Positions 41,886 to 51,145 of a stretch of DNA of 64,000 nt are shown here, in pieces; position 1 is the stretch's first letter, and every line of letters starts with the position of its first letter. A model generated the notes under the pieces. The model was given only the letters and a program-made list of their open reading frames with translations. It had not been told where the DNA came from and made no database searches. Position numbers and translations under genes: made by a program. Source of the stretch: Halobaculum gomorrense (lineage in GTDB: Archaea; Halobacteriota; Halobacteria; Halobacteriales; Haloferacaceae); assembly GCF_900129775.1 (NCBI RefSeq), contig NZ_FQWV01000003.1, positions 248,001-312,000 of the forward strand, written 5' to 3'.

Positions 41886-43945
41886 GTCGGTCGCCGAAGA
41901 AGTCGAACGAGGTGTCGAACTCGTCGGTTTGTACCACCGACCACCGTTCGAGTCGTCGTCGAGCACCTGATCGTCATTGAAGCGGAACGCGAGCGAAAGC
42001 GCGTCGGTGTTGATGCCCTCCCGATCTGCCTCGTCGTGAGCCGCAGTCCGGTCTGCGCTGAGTGCTTCCTCGTAGGTGTCCGTCTCGTCAGCAGGATCTC
42101 GATCGAGCACCTCAGCGTGTGCCGGCTCGGGATCGGCTGCGGATTCCGATCCGACCCCAGAGGAGGTACTCGTGGTTGGAGACGTGCCTTCGGATTGCTC
42201 ATGGTCGGAGTCGCGGTCCTCGTGAGAGTCAGTCGTTTCTCCAGATGAGCAGTCGTTACGAGGAGCGCCGCTGGTGTCGAAGTCCCTGATGGTCGACTGT
42301 TGTGCGGTATCAGAGCCGCCATCCATCTCGTCGCCACTGGAGGCACGTTCACCGTACGAGGACTCGGGTTCTGCGTCCGGGCGCTCGATGGAGCGAGCGA
42401 GTGCCCGCGCTCTGGAGTCGAGAGGCTTCGAGGTCGGGGACGATTGGTCTTCATCGCTGCCTACCGATGGCGATGAACCGTCGGAGTCTGATCCGGGGGT
42501 ATCGGCAGTGTGGGGATTCGGATCGTCAAGGCCGGGTGTCTCGTCGAGGTCCCCAGCAAGCCGATCCGGTATGATTGTAGGCTGGTCGAGGACGTCCTGG
42601 AACGGATCGTCCGTTGCGCTCCGTTCGAACTGCGGGTGCTCGTCACCCTCTCCGGTAGTCCCTTGGTCGCTCGATGGGTCAGTTTCGGTCTCAGGACTAG
42701 CTGTTTCCGAGCCGTCCGAGTCCGGCGACGAGATGGAGTCCGCAGCGGTCTCTTGTTCATCGCCCTCCGTTGGTGACTCGGCGGAGGCTTCGGAATGGTC
42801 CTCGAGGAGCGGGAGGATCGCCGACTGCCAGGTCTTGACGACGAGTCGAGCTCGCCGTACAGATGCGGTCTTGTCGTGGCTGTGGGTGATGTCCTCGCGT
42901 TCGGCGCTCCGGATCGCGAGGCCATCCCTTGCCAAGCCCTGGAGCGCTTTCTGAACAACATCGAAGCTCGGGGCATCCGCCTCCGATGCGAATACGATCC
43001 GCTCGTCATCTTCATCGAGGAGGACCTCCGTGATGCCCGTCGGATAGATCGTCCATTCGTAGAGCGCACTCGTCACGGCGTCCCAGAAGGAGAACCGAAC
43101 CTGCTCACCGTCGGGAATATCGTCGGGCACTTGCGAATGGATCCGGCGGGTGAGTTCGAGGCGAATCTCGGCGTTGTCACTGAAGTTCGCCCCTTCAACG
43201 GCTTCCTGTTCGATGGCCCCATCCTCGATGATGTTGGTGAGATCGTGGACCTGCTGGCGATAATCGGGATCGATCTCGGTTTCGAGGAGTTCTGCGATGG
43301 GGCCGATAGCCGTCTTGAGGATATGGAGCAGTTCGTGACGGGCTCGGTGGCGGCGGTGATATCGACTACCTGAGCCGTCCCTCGACTCGTCGTCTCATCC
43401 ACGCGTCGACCGTATCGGACATCGGCACTCCGGGCAAGCCACACGCCAACGGGGACGTGCCGGGGTGCCGTTTGGATGATCGCCTCAGCGCGACTCTCGG
43501 TTAGCGTCCCGGTAAACCCAGCGAGATCACCGACATCGGCGTCCGCGAGATCGGTGAACGTCGCGTAGCCAGCGTCACGGAGTGCGGTCGCGATACTCTC
43601 GGTGACGACCTCAAGGGCTTGAAAATCGGCAGTCTCAGTAGCGCAAGCAGGGCCGCCGAAGGCCTCCGTGATCACGGCCGGCTCCTCATCCTGCGGCGAG
43701 ACCCCGACGATGGTCGTACTTCCACTGGCCCCCCGGTCGAGAGTGAAAACCCCCTCGGCAGCACCAGCATCGATGAGGTCCGCGGCCTCCTGATCGCCGA
43801 TATCGACGTAGTCGCTGACCCGGAGGGTGACCCGTTCAAGCGGGACACTCCCTCTCTCGTGCTTGAGCAGACGATGGACGAGGTGTGAGAGGACGACAAG
43901 CGGTTCCGGCCGGTCGACAGCTGAATCTGACTCAGATGAGGACAT
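41886..43945 (-). pseudogene. Uncharacterised accessory-element protein gene, frameshifted
   Basis: The ATG whose complement ends at 43945 starts a coherent protein (MSSSESDSAVDRPEPLVVLS) with a winged-helix-like N-terminus (LLKHERGSVPLERVTLRVSD) and a helix-hairpin-helix-like segment (AGYATFTDLADADVGDLAGF). Near 43350 the reading shifts: one missing base joins it to a frame with HELLHILKTAIGPIAELLE, SFWDAVTSALYEW and, later, a winged-helix-like segment (FDVVQKALQGLARDGLAIRS). A long acidic Ser/Thr-rich tail (about 250 residues) follows and a further shift is likely near 41940, where FDTSFDFFGD is in the third frame. The end merges with the DMT transporter junction. Function unknown; DNA contact is suggested by the domains. 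Confidence 0.55.
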
Positions 43946-44110
43946 GGGTAGGGGACGGAATCCACGTGGGAATCCCGCCACCCGATTGTGGGTCGATAAA
44001 ACAGCGGCGGATCGAGATCCCGGACAGACCACTCGGTAGAGATCACCCGGTCGACCTGGGTGGTTATGACGCGAGACGCGCTAGTAGCGCACAGAGGACA
44101 CCAACGAATC

Positions 44111-44425
44111 ATGGCTGGAACTGGGCCACAATCGAGCTCCGACGAGACGACGCCGGAGATCGTGACGACGGACGACATCCTCGACGGAGACCCTCGAATC
44201 GAAGGGCACCGCATCGGCGTGTATCACGTCTACCAGCGCTACGTCGACGGAGACGACACCCCGGAAGAGATTGCCACGAGTTACGATATCTCCGTCGCTG
44301 AGGTCCACGCCGCACTCGCGTATGCGTTCAGCCATCCCGAGAAGATGCGCGCCATTGAGGCTCGAAACCAGTCGGTGTACGAGGAACAGGTGGCGAACCG
44401 GCTCGTTCCTGACGAGACAGACTGA
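44111..44425 (+). CDS. DUF433-family protein (antitoxin-like)
   Basis: From the ATG at 44111, 104 residues. The DUF433 signature is clear: DDILDGDPRIEGHRIGVYHV, then YVDGDDTPEEIATSYDISVAEVHAALAYAF. This small domain is often the antitoxin partner of a DUF5615 PIN-like toxin in prokaryotes. No such toxin is next to it; the neighbour on the right is a TumE-like gene on the opposite strand. In haloarchaea solitary DUF433 genes are frequent on mobile DNA. An ATG 45 bases upstream is a less likely start. Confidence 0.8.
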   Translation: MAGTGPQSSSDETTPEIVTTDDILDGDPRIEGHRIGVYHVYQRYVDGDDTPEEIATSYDISVAEVHAALAYAFSHPEKMRAIEARNQSVYEEQVANRLVPDETD

Positions 44426-44455
44426 GAGTTCTCAATGAGAACGGTAACTCAGCCC

Positions 44456-44938
44456 TCAAGGGGGGTTCCTTCCCAAGTTGAGCGGCTTGAGCGTGTCCGC
44501 ATGATAGGCAGTCCGCCACAGTTTGAGCACCGCACGAGCCACTAGAAGGTCGGGTGACTGTTGTATGCAGGAGCCCTCGACATCGTTTGGGTCGGACGGC
44601 GCATCTGGTGGGGGATGGTAGTGTTCTAGTCCGGTGACGTGAATGTAGTCGCCACCGTGAGGGTGTTTCCCCCAACGGAGGTTGACGTTCAGTGTGTCCG
44701 TGTAGTGGATTTTGTAGTCACCTTGAACTGTCCACTGGATGTCGAGGCGACAGGAATCGGCATCGCAGAGGCCGTCTTCGAACCGTACTTCGAGAGCGGT
44801 GGGATTGAGGAAATCGTCTAACGTCGCCGCTGCAAGGGGTTCCTCATCGTTGAAGACGTCACGGATAGCGAGGAGTGCGGGTCGATCGATGGCACCTCTA
44901 AGCGAGTGGCGTTCAGCCGAGCCACGGGTTCCGTTCAT
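44456..44938 (-). CDS. TumE-like (DUF6516-type) putative toxin component
   Basis: 160 residues beginning MNGTRGSAERHSLRG. The middle part alternates strands rich in His, Tyr and Asp (YKIHYTDTLNVNLRWGKHPH then YIHVTGLEHYHPPPDAP), a pattern I associate with DUF6516/TumE-type proteins that are candidate RNases in toxin-antitoxin pairs. Only three bases separate it from the preceding regulator gene on the same strand, so the two are surely cotranscribed. Toxicity is inference; the family call is moderate. Confidence 0.55.
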   Translation of the reverse strand: MNGTRGSAERHSLRGAIDRPALLAIRDVFNDEEPLAAATLDDFLNPTALEVRFEDGLCDADSCRLDIQWTVQGDYKIHYTDTLNVNLRWGKHPHGGDYIHVTGLEHYHPPPDAPSDPNDVEGSCIQQSPDLLVARAVLKLWRTAYHADTLKPLNLGRNPP

Positions 44939-44941
44939 ACG

Positions 44942-45535
44942 CTACGGTGCAGAGGTGTTCTCTTCGGGACCGGACGAGTCTCCGCCGACGAACCGTTCTG
45001 CGTTGGCGATAGAGAGCGCAGCGTTAGCGAAGGCGAGATTTCGACGCGTAGTCTGCCATTCTTGGAGTGCGTCAGGATCAATCCCGTCCGCGTTGTCCGA
45101 CGCGTCAGAGAGTGTTTGGTTCGTGTGCTCAACCATCAGTTCATCAGGTGATTCGACGCCGTACGCCGTCTGGAACTCACTGATCGTTTCACGCATGGCA
45201 GAGATACGGTTCACGAGTTCGTCGACAGAGACGTGAGAGAGAATGTCCGTCGCCTGTTCCATGACGATCGACTCCGGCGATCGACGATAGTACGTCCCGC
45301 CATGGTCTCCCGTCGACGTGGCGACGAACCCCTCCTCGGCGAGTGCCATGAGATGTTTCCGAGCAGTCTTCGGTGACGTCCGTGCATCCGCTGCGACCGT
45401 CTCAGCAGAGCGTGGGGTATATTCGCGGCTAATGACTTCACGGACACGTTCATACGGCGTCGTCTCAGCCTCCCATTCCTCGCCGACTGCCTCGTTAACC
45501 TCGTCGAATTTTCCGGGAGCGGCGGAGTCTGTCAT
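44942..45535 (-). CDS. Winged-helix regulator paired with TumE-like protein
   Basis: 197 residues with an N-terminal winged-helix domain (about 25-90): YERVREVISREYTPRSAETV, AADARTSPKTARKHLMALAE, and a wing with STGDHGGTYYRR. The rest is helical, with VSVDELVNRISAMRETISEF. This architecture is that of haloarchaeal DUF7342-type regulators, found repeatedly upstream of small partner genes. Here the partner starts three bases after the stop, an arrangement typical of antitoxin-toxin operons in which the regulator neutralises the partner and represses the promoter. Confidence 0.7.
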   Translation of the reverse strand: MTDSAAPGKFDEVNEAVGEEWEAETTPYERVREVISREYTPRSAETVAADARTSPKTARKHLMALAEEGFVATSTGDHGGTYYRRSPESIVMEQATDILSHVSVDELVNRISAMRETISEFQTAYGVESPDELMVEHTNQTLSDASDNADGIDPDALQEWQTTRRNLAFANAALSIANAERFVGGDSSGPEENTSAP

Positions 45536-45669
45536 GTATCAAACCACGATTTGGAGTAGTATAGGTCTTTGGTTCAGTAGTATACTACTTTATCTCCCGG
45601 GATAGTTCTCGGAGTGGTTGAACTGAACGCAGATGCGTGTGAGGAGCTACAGAAATCGAACCACATGGC

Positions 45670-47096
45670 TCAATCGAGGTCATCCAAGGAGTGTTGGATC
45701 CGGGTGTGCAAATGCTGGGCTTGTCTGTCGGAGAGATCTGCCTCGGTGTCGACCTCGATACCGGGAACGTCGACGATATCCTCAAGCGCATCGGACAACG
45801 TCTGTTGGTCATCCGGGAGGACACGCTCGTCTGGTTCCTCGACCTGCCGGTCATGTTCTTTCAGTGCGAGTTGAATCATCATCGCTGGTTTACGAAGGAG
45901 TTCCCAAGCGGTCTCAATATACTCCTGATATGTATCTGAAGCCCACGACCCTTCGTACGAATCGAGTAGCGAGATCAACAGGGAGAGTTGCAAATTGAAC
46001 ACCGTCGGTCGGGACGCTGGCGAGGCGAGAGTCGTCGCCCGATCGGCAGTGGCCTCGGCGTACTTCGCGGCCACGCCCCAATACTGGTAGCACGTGGCCG
46101 CGTCGAACGGGAGTGTCTCGAAGTCGTAGGCGATAGCCCGGGTGCGGCGAATGGCGTGGTCCACGTCAACGAGTCGGTCGGCGACGTCGTCGTAGATCGC
46201 TTTCCACCACTCGTTGATCGGCACCCGGTCGTTCGCCCGTAGTGCCGGCGCGTGTAGCGCTTCCCCGTATCTGCAACGACGGCACCAGTCTCGGGGAAGT
46301 AGAGGATGGGCTTCGCCCACAGCGTCTGCGTCCCGCGGAAGTCGTACCCGGTCTCGAAGCCGCCGTATACGACCAAGTCTGCCTCGTCCGAGTCACCAAC
46401 GCTCGTCACGCCGTCGGGGTCGTCATCGAACTCTGTGTCCCCACTCCCGGAGACGGTGTGTTCGAGACCGGGACAGACGACGAACATCTTGGGGAGGCCA
46501 CCCCAGTCCCGGTAACTCGCCCAGCCGAACGCCGCAGTCTCACCGCGCTGCTGGAGCGCTCCGATGATGGGGAGATACGCCCCCTGTGGATTGATGATCG
46601 AATACCTGTCTGAGGCGATCTGCCAGCGGAACTTGACATCGTAGCCGAGGGCATACAGCGCCTTCCGGCGCTCGTCGACGATGTCCTGGTGGTCGCGGAT
46701 GCGAACCAACGGGTCCGACGACGCTCTCGTCGCAAGCTCGTCGAGTGAACACCCCGCAGCGTCCTTGAGCGCGTCGACATCCAATCCGTGAACGTCGCGG
46801 ATCGCCTCGGTATCGACGGTTCCGTCCACGCCGACGAACTCGTTGGTCGCCCAGAGTTCGCCGGAACCGGCCTGCGGAAGCATCGCGATGACATCCTTCA
46901 GCGGCCGGGGATCGGGATCGAGACACCGAGCTTCCGATGAAACCGCATCGGGGTAGTCGCCCTGGTCGGCAGGAGTGAGGCCAGCAAAGGAGAGGGTCGT
47001 CTCACGGGCGAGCAGGTCTGCGACCGGAACAGTCGCCGCCATCGAGCGTGGCGCGTCGTCAGCGGTGGCTGTGTCTGGTTGTGTTGGTGTGGACAT
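45670..47096 (-). pseudogene. Uncharacterised accessory-element protein, frameshifted by one G
   Basis: The first part, from the ATG at 47096, reads MSTPTQPDTATADDAPRSM, LKDVIAMLPQAGSGELWATN, DIVDERRKALYALGYDVKF, and GGFETGYDFRGTQTLWAKP to PETGAVVADTG. At a run of four Gs (46263-46266 on the plus strand as Cs) the meaningful continuation, EALHAPALRANDRVPINEW, YQYWGVAAKYAEATADRA and so on to SLDDLD, is in another frame. One added G restores a protein of about 475 residues. Whether this is decay or a sequencing error is open. The family is known to me only as a hypothetical from haloarchaeal plasmids and islands. Confidence 0.6.
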
Positions 47097-47209
47097 GATG
47101 AGCGAAGGCGAACCGCCGCTCTCGGTGGTTGGAGAACGTAGCTATTCCGCCCCTCATCCGATTCGGGACGGTAAATTGTCAGAGAGGGCCCAATCGTGGG
47201 TATCCAGAG

Positions 47210-47410
47210 ACGGTGGCAGGAGAATTGGCCGCATCTGATGCCTCGCCCATCACCCCGACGACGGCTGGATAGATTTCTTCGTCGGTGTCAGTCCCACTGG
47301 AAATCACTTCGATATTAGTTCGATTACGGATCTGTACCTGGGTTTCAGCGATGGCGGAAGCAATCTGGCTCCGACCCGCGTTTTCGACGCAGACGAAGCG
47401 AGCCAGAGTG
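47210..47410 (-). pseudogene. ArsC-like (low-molecular-weight phosphatase) remnant
   Basis: About 60 residues (RFVCVENAGRSQIASAIAE, then NIEVISSGTD) match the N-terminal active-site loop of ArsC-type arsenate reductases and low-molecular-weight tyrosine phosphatases, where the usual text is FVCVQNAGRSQMA with the Cys as nucleophile. A start codon at the right position and the remaining two-thirds of the protein are missing. It is a decayed fragment inside the low-GC segment. Confidence 0.6.
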
Positions 47411-47434
47411 AGTCGAGGATGTCTATCTGTAATA

Positions 47435-47800
47435 TCAGTTGAGAGCCTTGTTGTCAGTCGTCTTCGATGGATGGTCCTGGAGTGGCTGTGTTGGACCGCC
47501 CGACTGTGGACCCATCCCGGTCCACAAGATCCCGTTCCCGCGTCGAATTGCCCGTTGCAACCCCCGTTCTGCGATATTGCCGCCATGTTCGGCTGTCCGC
47601 TGAATGCTATCGAGAATGCGTGCGAGTCGGTAGTCTGCTGTCACATCCCCGAACAAGCGGCGATCTAACTCTGCCACTTCCTCACGAACGTGTGTACGGT
47701 GCTCGAGTGCCTCGCATACCGTGTCCGTTCCCTTATTATCAACAATACCCCTAACGGCGTAGTCGACGATGTCAAGCCCACGACTGAACTTTCCGGACAT
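47435..47800 (-). pseudogene. PhoU-domain fragment
   Basis: A 121-residue reading whose first 90 residues form helices with HRTHVREEVAELDRRLFG, YRLARILDSIQRTAEHGGNI and AERGLQRAIRR, the pattern of the C-terminal PhoU-type domain in haloarchaeal AbrB-PhoU regulators. The N-terminal DNA-binding part is absent, and the last 30 residues (WTGMGPQSGGPT and on) do not fit, so both ends are broken or shifted. A full small gene is possible but unlikely. Confidence 0.5.
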
Positions 47801-47870
47801 ACGGCAGTATCGTTACTGATTCGTGATAAGTAATCGTCTACCGCTTGATGTGGGGTTCGGACACTGGTTG

Positions 47871-48278
47871 TTACCGATAGATCGACAGCTCGGTCCGGTA
47901 CATGACAAGATACGCAGTCACATAGGCAGCACCCCAAACGATCGCTTGTGGCATACGGTTACTCCCAGAGATGGTCACGTCCAGTGCGAGGACACTCACC
48001 ATTCCGACAATGCCCAATCCGATCGCCGACGCGGTCAGGACGAACGCAAAATCACCTAACTGACCGAGCGACCAGTCACCGGCAACAACAGGATACGCAC
48101 CGCCGAACGCCAGAATACCGACGAACAAATTCACTGTTGTATCTGCAATCGGGGTGCCGAGGACAGTATTGCTCACCGACAGTACTGGATACCAGACGAT
48201 CGTAAAGCCCAGAATGCCAACAATAGGTCGTAGATTGCTGAGAGCCAGGAGCCGATCCCCCTGTTCAGCAGTCGCCAT
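47871..48278 (-). CDS. Four-span membrane protein of the accessory segment
   Basis: The ATG whose complement ends at 48278 gives 135 residues (MATAEQGDRLLALSNLRPIV). Four hydrophobic segments are visible: about 15-35 (GILGFTIVWYPVLSV), 45-65 (NLFVGILAFGGAYPVVAG), 73-97 (DFAFVLTASAIGLGIVGMVS) and 110-130. Codon use is much less GC-rich than in the backbone. The function is unknown; a longer reading upstream begins with an atypical Arg-rich stretch. Confidence 0.6.
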   Translation of the reverse strand: MATAEQGDRLLALSNLRPIVGILGFTIVWYPVLSVSNTVLGTPIADTTVNLFVGILAFGGAYPVVAGDWSLGQLGDFAFVLTASAIGLGIVGMVSVLALDVTISGSNRMPQAIVWGAAYVTAYLVMYRTELSIYR

Positions 48279-48473
48279 ATCCGTTCGTCGCAGTGACCGT
48301 ATGAGACGTTTGTGGTCAGGACAGCACCGTGGAACCGAATTCAAGTGACACGATTCTTTGGGGAGGGTCCGCTGTCACACGAGTGGTGGCACCAGCTACT
48401 TGACGGCGAGGCGACTGCCGGCCAGCTCCAGTTGGTCCACCAGTCCCGACGGTCGCGGTGGGAACTCCACATC

Positions 48474-48563
48474 CGCGACATCGAGTTCGTCGACGATCTG
48501 CCGATGACGTCCTCGGGGAAGATCCGGCGGGTCGAGTTGCGCGAGCGGGAGGAGTTGGGCTAG
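48474..48563 (+). pseudogene. Acyl-CoA synthetase remnant, last ~30 residues
   Basis: IRDIEFVDDLPMTSSGKIRR followed by VELREREELG and a TAG is the hallmark C-terminus of AMP-forming acyl/acetyl-CoA synthetases, including the catalytic Lys of SSGK. Nothing upstream in this frame belongs to the family, so the gene is cut near 48474. It defines the right boundary of the low-GC accessory segment and returns to backbone composition. Confidence 0.75.
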
Positions 48564-48640
48564 GGGCGAGGCGTCACGAGAGTTCCAGGGCATCGTATCG
48601 GGGACCGTGGACCGACCCGACCGACGCGGCGTGGTCGGGC

Positions 48641-51145
48641 TCAGTAGGACTCCCGGAGGACGAGAGCGCCGTCCGCGTCGAAGACGGAGATCGTGTCTCC
48701 GGTGTCGTTCCAGATGGGCGCACCCGACTCCCAGTAGAGATCGGTGTCCGTGTCAGTCCCCTGACCGGTGCGCAGCCGCAGGCGCCCGCCGGCCGGCAGC
48801 GTGGTGCCCTCGGGGACCGTGTAGTTGTGACCCGCCGCATCTTCGACGCGCCAGCCCGAGAGGTCGAGGTCCCCGTCGCCGGCGTTGGCGAAGGTGAGGA
48901 ACTCCTCTGTGAGGTTCGCCCGCTCGGGTCCGGGCGAGTTCTCGCTGATCGCCGCGATTCGGATCGACCCGGTGCTCACATCTGGCGGTCGCGTCGGGTA
49001 GACCTGCTCGAGGACGATGGATCCCTCGGCGTCGGTCACGGTGACGGTGTCCCCCTCGTCGTTCCAGACATGGCCGTCGCGGTTCCAGTAGTAGTCGCCA
49101 CCACCGTCCGTGCCGTGGCCGGTCCGGAGCGTCACGCGCTGCCCGGGGGCGATCTCCGCGTCGGCCGGGAAGGTGTAGTCGTGGCCGGCCGCGTCGGCGA
49201 CCTGCCAGCCGCCGATCTGGAGCCGGTCCCCGCCGGCGTTCTCGAAGACGACGCGCTCCCGGGTCAGGTTCTCCCTAGGTTCGCCCGGGGTGTCGGCGAC
49301 CACATCGGCCAGCACGAGTCGGCCGGTCGGCGGGACGGGATCTCCCGTCGGGTAGGGTTCGGGCTCGTCGACCGGCGACTCCTCGCCGACGACGCGGGGG
49401 TCGACGAGCTGATCGAAGGCCAGACCGCTGTCGGTGGTGACGCGCCCGGCGTCGGCGTCTCGGCCGCTCCAGAGGTGCGCACGGCCGTCGGTCCAGCGCG
49501 TGTACTCGTACCGCCGCGACACGCGCTTGCCCCCCCGGGGGACCTCGTCCTCGGGGATCGCCTGGTCGTCGGTCAGAACCTCGCCGAGGGGGTCGGCCGC
49601 GGCACCGTCGCCGTCGAACAGCCGCCCGCGGTCCAGCGTCACGTCGCCAAGTGACACCCGCCGGGGCAGCAGCGGGAACCAGTTGGCCGGCACGTCCGTC
49701 GAGAGCTGGTAGGCGACGTCGGCGGCGTCGCTGGTCGCGACCGGCGTCGACTGGCCGTCGCCGATGGCGGTCTCAGTCTGGCGATCCCGGGCCTGGCCGA
49801 CGGTGCCCTCGACCGTCTCCTCGACGGCCCAGCCGACGTTTGCCACCTCGTCCCGGCCGAAGGCGACGGACTCGACCTCGTCGCCGGCCAGGGACTCGTC
49901 GACGACCGGTGGAAGGAACAGGCCGCGGCGGTTGCCGGCGGCGTCCAGGGCCATCGAGAAGCAGTTCCAGTTCGTGGTCGGGTCGTCGCCGGCGGTCACG
50001 GCGTCGTCGACGGTGACGGTCTCGTCGAACGTCGTCTCCAGTTCCAGGGACGTCACCTCGGCCATCGAACCAGTCGGCAGGTCGAGCGGTACGGTGAACC
50101 AGTCGTTGCCGTAGACGAGCCCAAACTCCAGAGTGAGCAGCCGCGAGAGGTCCTCCGGCGCGGCCTCGACGGCCGAGAAGTCGACCCCGCCGTCCTCGAT
50201 TTCCCACCAGCGAAACGCCGGCATGCCCTCGAACCGCGAGGGGGTGGGGACGCGACGTTTCGAGCGCGTTCGGCTCGCGGGGCCGGACGCTCCACCGGGC
50301 TCCAGCGAGCCGTCGTGATCGACGTCGAAGGCCCACCAGTCGAGCCGGCCGCCCTCGTATTCGCTGGCCGAGAGCACCGTTTCCTGGGCTCCGCCGCCCG
50401 TCGAGATGTCGAAGGAGTACTCGAGGCGGTTGTCGTCCCAGGTCGCGCCGTCGGCTTCGGGTTCCGCGTAGGTCTCGTCGTACCACTCGCGGTACGCCGC
50501 GACCGCGTCCCAGAAGTCGCCGAGTGCGTTCGCGTCGCTCGGATCGACGCCGTCCGGAAGCGGGACCGAGACGGCGTCGTCGGCGACGGCATTTCGGAAG
50601 GCCCGCTCGTCGGCGAATTCGTACGCGGCGTATACTTCGTCACCGTCGAGGACCCGGCCAGCCACGACCGAGGAGTAGCGCCGCCCCTCGTCGTCGGCGT
50701 CGGTCGACTCACAGTGCAGGCTCGCCGGGAAGTCGGCGGCCGCCAGGCCGAAGTCGTCGGCCAGCAGTCGGAGGAAGTGCGCGCCGGTCTCCGCGGCGAG
50801 CCGGACGTTCTTACCGGACTTGTCGGGAGCGTCCGGTCGAACTCGCTCGCGCTCAACGAGCGTCTCCAGGGGTGGCGTCGCCGTCGGATCGCTCTCGTCG
50901 TAGACGGTGTCGTGGGTGCCGTCGGAGCCGCCGCCGGGTCGGAACCGTGCCATCGGGTCGATCCGGACGTCGAGGCTGGCGTCGACGAGCGATCCGCCGT
51001 CCTCGCCGGTCAGCTCGCCGGTCTGCCACTGGCGACCCAGGAGCCAGAGGGGGTCCTGCACGGTGGCCCGGAGGCCGTCCCGAAGCTCTCGGTCCCGGGT
51101 CCGCGGTTCCAAGCGCGACCACGTGGTCACGGAGCGCTTTCCCAT
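48641..51145 (-). CDS. Large protein with two C-terminal lamin-tail domains, last gene of giant-protein operon
   Basis: An 834-residue acidic protein. The N-terminus (KRSVTTWSRLEPRTRDREL, then DPLWLLGRQWQTGELTGEDG) is a conserved opening I associate with uncharacterised bacterial proteins from similar multi-gene sets. The middle 500 residues are a beta/alpha domain with no known motif. At about 610-725 and 730-834 lie two lamin-tail (LTD) repeats, each with an asparagine-rich turn, GGWQVADAAGHDYTFP or SGWRVEDAAGHNYTVP, and a closing YYWNRDGHVWNDEGDTV or LYWESGAPIWNDTGDTI. There is no signal peptide. Its ATG overlaps the stop of the 2162-residue gene by one base (TGATG), so translation is coupled. 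Confidence 0.75.
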   Translation of the reverse strand: MGKRSVTTWSRLEPRTRDRELRDGLRATVQDPLWLLGRQWQTGELTGEDGGSLVDASLDVRIDPMARFRPGGGSDGTHDTVYDESDPTATPPLETLVERERVRPDAPDKSGKNVRLAAETGAHFLRLLADDFGLAAADFPASLHCESTDADDEGRRYSSVVAGRVLDGDEVYAAYEFADERAFRNAVADDAVSVPLPDGVDPSDANALGDFWDAVAAYREWYDETYAEPEADGATWDDNRLEYSFDISTGGGAQETVLSASEYEGGRLDWWAFDVDHDGSLEPGGASGPASRTRSKRRVPTPSRFEGMPAFRWWEIEDGGVDFSAVEAAPEDLSRLLTLEFGLVYGNDWFTVPLDLPTGSMAEVTSLELETTFDETVTVDDAVTAGDDPTTNWNCFSMALDAAGNRRGLFLPPVVDESLAGDEVESVAFGRDEVANVGWAVEETVEGTVGQARDRQTETAIGDGQSTPVATSDAADVAYQLSTDVPANWFPLLPRRVSLGDVTLDRGRLFDGDGAAADPLGEVLTDDQAIPEDEVPRGGKRVSRRYEYTRWTDGRAHLWSGRDADAGRVTTDSGLAFDQLVDPRVVGEESPVDEPEPYPTGDPVPPTGRLVLADVVADTPGEPRENLTRERVVFENAGGDRLQIGGWQVADAAGHDYTFPADAEIAPGQRVTLRTGHGTDGGGDYYWNRDGHVWNDEGDTVTVTDAEGSIVLEQVYPTRPPDVSTGSIRIAAISENSPGPERANLTEEFLTFANAGDGDLDLSGWRVEDAAGHNYTVPEGTTLPAGGRLRLRTGQGTDTDTDLYWESGAPIWNDTGDTISVFDADGALVLRESY

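Noticed and set aside
41886-48473. An integrase or prophage in the low-GC segment
   Set aside because: No tyrosine or serine recombinase, terminase or capsid motif was found; the genes do not form a phage order.
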